Assembly (NCBI GenBank): GCA_003864495.1
Contig: ML133488.1
Coordinates: forward strand, 2,611,193-2,675,192
Direction: 5' to 3'
Source: Nemopilema nomurai
Taxonomy: Eukaryota; Cnidaria; Scyphozoa; Rhizostomeae; Rhizostomatidae
DNA: 64,000 nt
In this document: one piece after another, positions 54,501 to 64,000 of the stretch
Position numbering within the stretch: position 1 is the first letter of the stretch
How the letters are laid out: each line of letters begins with the position of its first letter
Program-made: the position numbers and the translations under genes
Notes under the pieces: model-generated
Databases searched by the model: none
Told to the model about the DNA's origin: nothing
What the model saw: only the letters and a program-made list of their open reading frames with translations

Positions 54501-55909
54501 CAGAGGCGGATCAAGAATGAGTTCCTTGGTGCCCGGAACTCAGTAAGCTTTCCAGAGTCAATGTATAGAAAGATTGATATAACATAAATATATTTCAGCA
54601 AAAGAATCTAGCAAAATACCTGACAATGGACAGTCAGCTCCTTGAAAACACTGAATAGGGCTTTGATACTTGTTTCGCCTGAATCGTCCTTCTTGTCTTC
54701 TCTCCTATCCTATTCCAAGCCGCCCATCTTTGGAAGCGATTTCTCTGCTACTGCAGAGGGAACATATCTGTACCTAGACCACGGAAATAAAAGTTTCGGG
54801 CCTTGGAAGTGAGTTGCATAAAACAATGGAAATTTAATTTGGAACACGGATGGAACTCAGTCAGAACAGCATTTGGAACTCGGAAATGATACCATATAAG
54901 TAAGTAAACAACACAATAGTCCAGCCGTTTATTGGCTGCTTATTGTTTTTGATTGTATACCATCGGACCACGATGCTCTGGCAGCTTGTCAAATTTTGAA
55001 TTCAGAATGGCGACTGCAGATGTAGATATAGAAATCGTATCAGACTTTTGCCACTTTGGCAGCAGTCTAGCAGATTGTTTAAAGATGAAGGCAAAACTAA
55101 GAAATATCTTAGATTTATCAAAAACTTGGAGCAGTGAACAAACAGTTCTGCTGCCACGAGATGCTGTTGCAGAGTCTTTTTTGACAGCGAAAATCGCAAA
55201 CAGAGCAGCAGAATCATGCTCTTGGAACCTGTCTGCTTAATACCTGAACCTAAAATTATTGGAGCAAAGTATGTACTACTCATCTAAATTATTCGTTCTT
55301 CGATGTTGTATTTGTATTGAAACCAAAATTGCCAAGGTTGATATAATAATCCAGTCACAAATTTGGAGAATGTGTTTGCAATTATAAGCACAGAGCGGCT
55401 CTATTTCAAGTATGGTTCCAATAAACCTTGAAATTTTAAGAAATTGATTTCTTCAATTGCCCCATCCCTCCCCATCTTTGCTCTAGCCCTTCACTAATAA
55501 CTGCTACGAATTATTTAAGCAATACTATTTCAAAACTTCTGCAATAAAAAATAATAGAAAATTAATAATTATTTATGTCAACAACTTTAGTTTACAGCTG
55601 TAAACGTTGTAAACAACAGGGCATATATCGAACGCTACATACTTTGGGTGCCAGAGTTTCCATAATTTTGTCACACAAATACAGTTCGAGGCTCTGGTAC
55701 CCAGTGTATATGCCACAGAACCTTTACCAAGATAAAATAATACTCATGCAGCATTTCGGGTACAGGAAGTTATCATATAGTTTAATAATTCTGCCATATT
55801 GTTAAATTTGCATATTGTTAAATTTGCACTTTTACGAATCAGGCGTAACTAGAATTTTTGACCACACCCTTTCTGAACTCAGTCAGATTATTTTCTGGAT
55901 CCGCCCCTG
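54501..55909. mobile_element. hAT-like transposon copy
   Basis: Inverted ends CAGAGGCGGATCAAGAA (left) and TTCTGGATCCGCCCCTG (right), with GTTTACA(C) immediately outside both ends: a 7-8 bp target duplication as in hAT elements, whose termini also start CAGRG. Length 1.4 kb. No transposase motif was seen, so it is non-autonomous. It contains the open frame at 55007-55240. It lies about 320 bp upstream of RAD51 and could influence its promoter. Confidence 0.7.
55007..55240 (+). CDS. Unknown 77-aa ORF inside hAT-like element
   Basis: Starts MATADVDIEIVSDFCHFGSS in a good ATG context (AGAATGGCG) and ends with TAA. Soluble, no transmembrane segment, no known domain. It may be the first exon of a gene that used the element as a carrier, a piece of a captured host gene, or a chance frame. 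No matching downstream exon was identified before the JAK gene. Confidence 0.3.
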   Translation: MATADVDIEIVSDFCHFGSSLADCLKMKAKLRNILDLSKTWSSEQTVLLPRDAVAESFLTAKIANRAAESCSWNLSA

Positions 55910-58502
55910 GTTTACACGCCCCTGCTCCAGTACAGCCTTGCTTACCGGTTCATCCTGAACATCATAGCTCAACCAGTATACATCAGGATGGTTGTAGAAC
56001 GATTTTCGATGGGTACATGTTGCCACGAGATAAAATCTGACTTCTTAAAAAACCTGACTTATCAATTTTGGTATCCTGATGTTTCATGAAGTGGTTCATT
56101 CTACAGGACTGCATCTTATGTGTTTTCCTTTCAACTTCTTTTCAGTAGTGAAGGCATATATTTCCGGAAATAAGAGTGCAAAAATTCATTCATAAATTAA
56201 AATAAAATTGAGACAATGCAAGGTCTTCCCGGTATGGATACAGGTTTGACGAGTAGCCTAGCGGGCATTGTTTAGCATGCTAAAGGAAAAAGCTTGCATG
56301 GAAAGACACCACGAGTTCCAGGTTTTGAGTTTGACTCCAAAATATGTCCCAGGGTTTGACAAATCAAATCCATTTATAGGCATTTTTAGCCATATCAAAT
56401 AAAATTTCTGGTCAAATATACCTGATAAAATTAAAATCTTGATAGTAATGGAACTAAATAAAGTAAGTAGGTTAAAAAAATTGAACGAAATAAAGTTTTT
56501 TAGATTTAAAAATATTAAGCAATTAAATTTATCACTACAGTCAAATGAATTAATGGAATCTGATATTGGATCATTGGCGTGCTGAGTACAAAGTTAATTG
56601 CTTTTTGATGTTTTGTTTGTTTATGGCCTATCGTAGTGGAGAAAGAAGGGGTGGCTTTATATCAAGCTGAGTTGGAAAGCTTATAGCTTTTCTGCACCAC
56701 AAAATGCTTTGGGATAATGATCAACATGTGCACAAAGAATAAAGTAGCGTTCTGACTATGTATTACGTCATTTAAATATACATTTGTCATATTTGGTTAC
56801 ATCTTATGGTTAAAATTTGACGTATCTCAAAATATTGTATTCACTCGTGGACTTCCTCTGTCCCTGCAGTGTATTTCTTCCTTCTATATCCCGAAGACAC
56901 TTTTTATCCCGATGCTTCTCTTAACGTGTCGTTTAGCAAAGCTTTTCATACGAAATTGAAAGTTCAACCATTTAAAATCGGCCTCGCTTAGCTTCTACTC
57001 TGCCTTCTCCTCACACTGCAGCAAGAGCCACCATGGGCCTAGCATGCAACCACGGCTACTGAACAAGTGGATCCAAAGCTTCCCTTTCATCATCAGCAGC
57101 GCAAATAGATTTGATGATGTTCGATTTCAAAATTCTTGAGATTTATTGAAAGCCATCAATATTATAATTGCACCAGCACATATTAAGAATGCTCAGTTCA
57201 ACTGGTACTAATCCCAAGAAAGTGGCGCTGATAGCAAAGTCTAGCAAAGCTCCACTTGTCCAACAGTTTATATATGCCCCTTTTATTCTAATTTTACTAA
57301 GTGATTCGAAGCAACTCTACTTCTCTTAGTTCTTCGAACTTTGAACACTTCTCATTAAATCAAATTGGTTTCTTAGAAGTCGCCTGAAAGCTTTCAAAGG
57401 GGAAAGTGCAAATAGACACTAGGCTTTTGTCATGCCACAATGTCTTCATAGCAACATTCCCCGCTGTTGCCAAGGAGCAACCTTATCACAAAAGAGCTAC
57501 CTTATCACAAAAGAGCTTCTAGTGGATCTTTGACTGAATTTATAACAACACAATTTATTTTGTATCTTGTTTCTAGCAAGGAGCTGGTTCTTACTTTTAT
57601 CGAAATTTACTCGGTATGCACGCTTTTCAGTTGACCGCATCTTAAAAACATTCGTACAAAATAACTTGCTCAGTCTAGGGCAGCGAAGGAAGTGCATAAT
57701 ACAATTGTGTGACAAATCACATTGCCCCTAACTGGTGCGGCAAAATTTTGAAGAGGTAGAGATTCTTGATAATGGTAATTTAGAATAAATTAAAATCAAT
57801 TTGTAGGAAAGTATTCTAAGAAGGGTTAAAGAGACCGTTTTCCCTCTAAGGTTTAGTAATTTCCTGCTTCACGACCAAAATGACGGAAACTGTTTTACTA
57901 TTTTTATTATGGGTTGAGTTTCAATTTTCACTACATTTTCAGAGCCTTACAGGTTTTCCCATGCCGTACTTTTTGAAAAAGCCACCCGTTGGCAAGCAGA
58001 AACTAATAGTCAATGGTCAAAGGTCGTGTTATGTAAATGGTCAAAGGTCGTGCACTCAAGTGTGTTTTGATGAAAACTTAATTGTCATCTTTAATTGCTA
58101 TTCTATAGCACAAAAATTAATGTTAGCTGCCCTCTCAATATTGACGATCTAAATGTAAATTATAAATTTAATTTGAAGCTGTCATTAAATAATAAAGTCT
58201 CGAAAATGATGGAAAATTGTCAGGTTGACCTTGAAAATTCGTGGAAAAAGGTCTGGGTCTTTCAAGTATTACCCGGCATTCACTGCGTGGCATTCTTAGA
58301 AACAGATCTGCGAAAACGAACGATATTCATGGAAATGTGTAAGCAGCACGTTCCTAGAAGACGAAGGCTCACGGAAAATCTTCCTCTGCGTTCTTGCAAT
58401 GGAACAACAATTGGAATAGTTAGAGGGACTTAGAGTTTAGGATGTTTTGTAAATTGGAGCCTATTCATCATCCTAGTAAGTTGATACTCAAATAGAAAAC
58501 TG
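55910..58502. other. No firm gene seen upstream of JAK
   Basis: AT-rich. The JAK promoter is expected in its right part. One plus-strand frame at 58206-58433 is listed separately. Confidence 0.4.
58206..58433 (+). CDS. Doubtful 75-aa ORF before JAK
   Basis: ATG-started frame (MMENCQVDLENSWKKVWVF) ending in TAG about 70 bp before the JAK start codon. Composition is coding-like and it contains a basic RRRR stretch, but no domain is recognised. It could be an upstream ORF in the JAK transcript, an old exon, or chance. Confidence 0.2.
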   Translation: MMENCQVDLENSWKKVWVFQVLPGIHCVAFLETDLRKRTIFMEMCKQHVPRRRRLTENLPLRSCNGTTIGIVRGT

Positions 58503-61500
58503 ATGATAATGGCCCGGCGCTTACTTTCCCGAAGGCCTAGCGATTTAAATGCCGCCCAAGGATTCGAGTGTGAAGTGTTCGTCATCGACAAACGGCCTAT
58601 TGAGAAAAGATTGCTGAAATTCACATTTGGGAATAAGAGGGAAACTACTCTCAAGGTATTTTTCTATCACATTATGATTAAGTTTTTTGCTTGGTAAGAC
58701 AATAATTTTTCATAATGATACTCATCACGACCCTGAACAAGAAGCTGGCCTTTGATCTTCTCAGAATCGCCGTGCTTGCGAAACAGCTGCTGCAGTTAAA
58801 ATGCTGTGCATTTCAAAAGTCTTAAAAGCTCTGTTGCAAAAGATAACTGAAGATGTAGGAAAATGTCTTGATGTCGCAAATTCTTTCGTAACTTTTCTTA
58901 CCGTTTCCTTATACCGTCTCCTTAGTCTCCGTTGCATTGCCCTTGGCATACTGCGAGATCCCACCAGTTACGACCATAGGGTTATACACATAGTTTCAGA
59001 AGGAGACCTCGCTGGGATACGCTATCGAAAAGAATTTTTAACTAACTTAAATACACATTTACTGATGTATATTTAACGAGAAAAACCTATACCATTTTTG
59101 TTATGTTTGTACATTCGATAGGAATTTTCAATGGATTTGAAAGAAAAACTTAAATGGAAAGATAATTTGGAAATTATTTAGAAGCTCAATGCTATAAGTA
59201 TAGGCATCACACTCCTCATTGCCTGTAAACTCTTATTTGCTTTAAGAAAACCTGTGTGGGTTATGCTTGTACGTTCTTTTTTATAAGGAACCTACCCCAA
59301 GGCCTAGTTCCAAAAGTTCCTTATTCGTCGACCTCAAATCATCAGATTTTTATACCAATAGTTGCTTAAGTTCTCACTTACGGTGTTTTGACTACAATAA
59401 GCCTTATCACTTAATAGAGAGAGGGGCGATACAGTATATGCGGAAACTACTCAATGAAGCACTTGACACACGAATAACAAACAATCTATGCGCTCATTGG
59501 CTGCAAATGAATGGAACTGGCTTTTTATGCCTCCAGTTATAAAGATATTTCAAATCAAAAAGTTCCTTGAAAATTTCGTTTTTGTAATATAAGTTCTTTA
59601 AATATTTCGGTCTTCTACATGTAGGTTCCTTATAAAGTGGTTCCTTATAGAAAAAAACATGTAATTGTCTTATCCTTTCAAAAACTTAATTCAAATTACT
59701 GAGGGAAATATTACTTCCTACCATTTTCTGTCATATTATTACACCTTTATATATTAAATTGTACTTTCCTTTTATGTTTACTACAATATAGCAAATGTTT
59801 ATTTTTACTGTTCAGTACTAATGCATCTATTTGTTTTCAACTTCCTGTTGTTGTTGCCTTCCTGCTTGCAATTTGCCTTCTGTTGAAATTAATGTTGCAA
59901 CTTTCTTCCCAATTTTTGAATATTTGCTTGTTGATACTCATCCCATCAGTATTTTGGACAGTTTCAGTAAGTTCTATTTTTTCTCATTTAGGAGGTTGTC
60001 GAGAAGATCTGTGAGGAGCTCAATATACTTCCTGTTCACAGTGCGTTGTTTGGCTTGTCATATGATCAGTTTGGAGGCAAGCACTATCTGCCATATTCGA
60101 CTGTGATTGACGAAGATGTGATCTCAAAGAAAAGGCCTATGTATTTCAGACTGCAATTCAAGATAGTTGATTGTGCAACTCTTAAGGATGATCCCAGTGC
60201 ATTCAATTACTACATTCTGCAGGTAAGTCTGTCTCCTTTAGGTTACTCTACAATGCATGCAAGGACTTTTTAAATACCAGCAGTACTTCTTTACAACTAC
60301 TGAAGAATCCCATCACCTGCTTAATGTAATGCTGTCTTTATTTTCTATGAAGAGAATTTATGTTTGGGTTTCTTGTTTGTATTTAAAAATTGGACCTCTA
60401 ACATATTTCCTAATATTTTTTGGGGAAAGGGAGAGGAGTGAAGAGGATTGATATTTTTTTGTCTGTAGTAAGCCATAATTTCATTCTGCTGCCACTTTTC
60501 TAGAACTCTTGGGAATCATTATATATTTATATACATTAATGTCTATATCATTTTTTGCCAGCACAAAATTCTTTGTGATCTTTTTGCTAAGAGAAAAAAT
60601 TTCATTTCTTCTAGTGTCGTCATGATTTTGTCCATGGTCAGTTCAAGGAAAACCTTTTCCAAATGCCAACCGAACCTAGAAAACAGGAGATGTTATTGCG
60701 AATGTTGATTCTTGAAATGCTTCTTGTGTCTAAAGATGAAAACATGTCAAAAAAGGATGGTACCAGCCATTTACATCAGATATTTAAGCGAAGGTACTTG
60801 CATTATGTAGCTGACTTCAGCAGTATCCCCCTCATATTAATTGAATATAGTAATCCCTTTTAATTATCACTTTGTTATAATCAATTTGACTGCAAAGCAA
60901 ACAATTTTCTTCATTTGATTTTCTATAGTAGAGATAATTTATGAACTCTGGAGTTCATGAACTGCTCAAGGGCTTAAGTACCACATTAATTTGATGCATG
61001 CATTTGTTGGCTTCTTGCTAAAAGGGAAGTAACCAGTATAGATGACTTACATACTGGCCTAGCAAGCATTATTTTGCAACTGATGCAAAGGGAAAGGTTT
61101 AGCACCATGAAAAGCCTGAAACAAATCGCAATGAGAAAATTTACTTATACAAATGGTGTAGATAAAGAAATGATATCTCTTTTTGGCATATTCATAGAAT
61201 GGCATGGTTTAGATGCTCAGTCTTATCAACAGGGCATTAAATGTAAATTTTTCCTTTAACATCACATCAAAGATTTTTGCCTTTAAAAATACATGTTGTC
61301 TTAGAAGAATATTACCTAATAGTTTGCAAAAATTGTATTGCTGCTGAGATTTCTTGAGTCTGTGTAAAAGTCATGTTTTTGGTTTAAGTAAAACAAGGGC
61401 TAATTATTGCTGAGGTTCTATTTATTGGATGGCAAAAGAGTTGTGTGCACAGGAAAAGATTTCACATTTCTTTCTTGCATGAAAACTTAAACATCTGTTT

Positions 61501-64000
61501 TGTTTATTTTTTGTACTTTTGATTTGATTGGAGGAACTTAATTGATAAATCTCAATGATTTCCAGAACTAACACCAACATCAGAATTCAATGTCAGAGAG
61601 CAGTTGTAAAAACAATTTTTTCAGCCAAGGGCTGTTGCTACCCTGCAAACAGGACCTGTTTTGAGATTGTTATATATCCGTTCATTCTTCAATGACATTA
61701 GCAGTCTTGCTTTGTAAGCTAACAGATAGTGGCAGTATTCCACAAAGATGACTTCTTTGCATGGTTTTTATCTAGATGTTTTCATTCTTAAAGAATGGCT
61801 ATGGCTTTTTCTATCTTTATTTTTCTTGCATTTTAGACATCGTTTTAGCATTGAAGATGTGCTCACAAAGTATATTGACGACAGAAGCAAAAATAGGAGC
61901 GAAGAGGTGAAGAAGTGCAAAAAGATAATAGAAAAAAGTTTACAAATGTTTATTACTGTGGAAAAGCCAGAGATGGATTTTGTAAGGGAAGTTAATTTCC
62001 TCCCTGAATATTCGCGAGAAGTGTTTGAGAATCTTGTCAAGGTTTGTTTTCTTTGCTAGAATTGCTTTTGTGTCTTTTAATTTATCATCATACCTTTGTG
62101 TTGTATTTTGTCACACCTCTGTGCACAGGTGCATGTCTGTACCATTAGAAGCAAGTTATGTAACAAGTTAATGAACTAAATTAAATAAAAATGAGCCATT
62201 TTCTAACATCACTGGTTAATTGGTATACCTTCAAAAGTTTAAAGTAGCTACAGTAACAATTGCTCAAGGCAGATCAAGTATTAGTTTGCAAAAAATATTT
62301 TTTCATGTTGTTGTTCCAACCTAAGCCTAATACAGAAAAGCGATGAGGTAATATTCAGGCCATTTCGTTTTATGCCAGCAATCATCCTTGCCATCGCAAT
62401 TGTCCTTGCCAAATTATTGATTCAGACAATTGACAACCCTTGGAAAAGAAGTATCACTTGCAAGAGAAATGAAGATCATGCAGCTATTTTTGTTGTCTTC
62501 ATTATTCAATTCACATCCCCAATTCACATTATTCAAAACTTTCAAAGAGCAAACTTTGACTGATATCAAGCCTTTTTTCTGTTTTACTTAGCTGGTCAAA
62601 CATATTTTCTCTTTGCATGTGCCTAAAATTAACAGTATTTCTATATGAACGGCCAATAAAGGTTCAGAAATGATAACCTTATTTCCCCTAAGGTCCTAAA
62701 GGACTTGCTTTTAACAATTATTATTGGGCAGGCAATTCCCCTGGAAAGCATGCATGCAGTTCTGGTATATTGACTCTAGGTGAAAGTTGCAGACGATGCT
62801 GGTTTGTGAGATAACAGAATGAAAAGTTGTTTTATTTGATTGCTTGATTAATGTATTTAATGGATATATTGGTTGATTTACTGATTTGATTGATTGAATG
62901 ATTGATTGACAAATTCATTGATTGATAGATTGACAACTGAATTGTGTTATTTGATTGAATGATTGCTAATAGCAATTGCCTGTTGAATAGCGATGGAACT
63001 TTAATATATCATTTATCACCTCTTAATTAATTTTTGTTATTTTAAGGTTTATGGGGTAAAGGAGGCTACAGTGCTTGATAATGTTTGGATATCAGTTCAT
63101 CCTGCCGAGGGCATTGCAAGAATAAGGTCAATGGATGGTCAATTTCAGGTACTTTTACTTCGCCATCCAAGGGGCTTTTGCACAAGGCTTGAAATGTTTT
63201 GCAAGAGTATTTAAGCGATCCTTATTCAAGCATTTTTCAATTTTGATTAATTTTTAAAAACTTTTGTACTTTAAGAAAAGCTTGCATTCTCACTGGGGCT
63301 TGTTTTAAGTGCTGAAAGTTTGTGAACAAGCACTTGTCACCTGTTTTCTGATAATATTTGCCTTGAGTTGAGTTTTGCAAAGTTTATTGGATCTGCATTG
63401 TTTAATGTAATATGTATTTTTTCAGAGAGTTGAAGAAAAGACACCATTCAGCAAAGTAGCGTATCTTAGTATAAAAAAAAATAGCACTAATCCACATGCA
63501 CCAAAGTATCAACTTTTTGTGGGGAAGAAGGATAATCAAGAACCAGAGGTACCCCTCCTTATGTTGACTCTCAATGTTTTGCACTTTCAAACCTACAAAG
63601 CAACTTTGAGTGTCCAAGAGTGTTCGACATAAGCGAATTTGTAATTGCTTCCTATATAATTGTACATATCTGCTTTATATTGCACCCATAATGAAAACTA
63701 CAAAGTAACTTGAAATTAAATTTTTTTTCATACCTATTAAATTTAGGTACATCATTTGTAGCCACTAGTCTGATGCTTTTGTAGATTTTAAAGTTCTGGT
63801 CTTTTCTGTTTATCCCAATGAACAAGCTGAAGAGTTTTTCTTTTAAAGCAATCTGACCATGTTGTCCTCTGTTGTACTCCTGTATTTCTCTTATAAAGGT
63901 ATTTCTATTTAGGTTTTTTCAACTGATTCTTTGGAGGATCTTCAATGCATTTGTTCTTGGGTTGATGGCTATTACAGACTATTTGTTGACCAATATACTT
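58503..64000 (+). CDS. JAK: JAK-type tyrosine kinase, FERM part (3' truncated)
   Basis: Exons: 58503-58655, 59992-60222, 60615-60793, 61837-62041, 63047-63148, 63426-63548, 63913-beyond 64000; all phases agree and 360 residues are visible. The start ATG follows an in-frame stop at 58482; a second ATG two codons later is equally possible. The whole visible protein is a FERM domain. F1 is residues about 20-85 (FECEVFVIDKR, then VEKICEELNILPVHSALFGL), the characteristic MYFRLQFKI follows, F2 begins with RHDFVHG (human JAK2: WRHDFVHG), and F3 leads to VDGYYRLFVD, the JAK-diagnostic end of FERM. In JAKs this domain binds cytokine-receptor box1 and is followed by SH2, pseudokinase and kinase domains, which would lie beyond the window. 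FAK also ends FERM with a DGYxRL motif, but the RHDFVHG block favours JAK. Which JAK paralogue cannot be told. Confidence 0.88.
59281..59635. mobile_element. Possible MITE in JAK intron 1
   Basis: TTATAAGGAACCTA at the left is the exact reverse complement of TAGGTTCCTTATAA at the right, 355 bp end to end. Interior copies of AAGTTCCTTA and a second GGTTCCTTATA just outside the right end suggest a small repeated family. No coding recognised. Confidence 0.55.
61025..61259 (+). other. Possible unused or cassette exon in JAK intron 3
   Basis: Preceded by CTAAAAG, this 235-bp stretch is open in the frame that would follow exon 3 (REVTSIDDLHTGLASIILQ...) and ends in TAA. It has no good phase-matched donor into the next exon, and skipping it gives a better JAK alignment. 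It could be an alternative 3' end giving a truncated FERM protein. Confidence 0.2.
62835..62965. repeat. GATT microsatellite in JAK intron
   Basis: Degenerate TTGATTGATTGA units, about 80-210 bp before the acceptor of exon 63047-63148. Confidence 0.8.

Noticed and set aside
61025..61259. Inclusion of this frame as a regular JAK exon
   Set aside because: No phase-matched donor, it ends in a stop, and exon 3 joins the exon at 61837 directly in frame with a better FERM alignment.

Overview
The window reads as nuclear DNA of an invertebrate animal. Genes are split into many short exons with GT/AG borders, intergenic DNA is AT-rich and full of small transposons, and the genes found are animal-specific (JAK kinase, Cys-loop receptor, an FGF-like exon). 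A cnidarian or similar marine invertebrate fits the C-rich small transposons and AT-rich introns, but no sequence here proves the phylum. There is no bacterial, organellar or viral gene block.

Layout. 1-7.9 kb: mostly noncoding, with an FGF-like terminal exon (291-509, minus), a C-rich MITE (1770-2069) and CpG-rich patches. 7.9-20.5 kb: SEL1L, the ERAD scaffold, minus strand, 23 exons resolved with consistent phase, 1015 aa. 20.5-25.5 kb: no convincing gene. 25.55-29.6 kb: a large palindromic satellite whose two arms are inverted copies around about 27,545. It touches a decayed LINE retrotransposon (29.6-31.6 kb, minus). 32.95-33.52 kb: an unrecognised 190-aa intronless ORF (plus). 36.2-38.0 kb: a three-exon SLIRP-like RNA-binding gene (minus). 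39.5-44.1 kb: an eight-exon Cys-loop ligand-gated channel (minus) with an unusual pore-filter sequence. 46.5-47.1 kb: a small two-exon gene of unknown role (minus). Near 48.0 kb: an orphan Cys-loop receptor exon (plus). 49.3-54.2 kb: RAD51, eight exons, 334 aa, complete (minus). 54.5-55.9 kb: a hAT-like transposon copy. 58.5-64.0 kb: the first seven exons of a JAK-type FERM domain (plus), cut off by the window end.

The genes do not form a pathway. SEL1L works in ER protein quality control, SLIRP in mitochondrial mRNA stability, RAD51 in homologous recombination, and the Cys-loop receptor and JAK in signalling. The strongest unexplained structures are the palindromic satellite with unequal arm copy numbers, the channel with a GABA/glycine-like pore but an acidic filter residue, and the orphan 132-bp receptor exon on the opposite strand.
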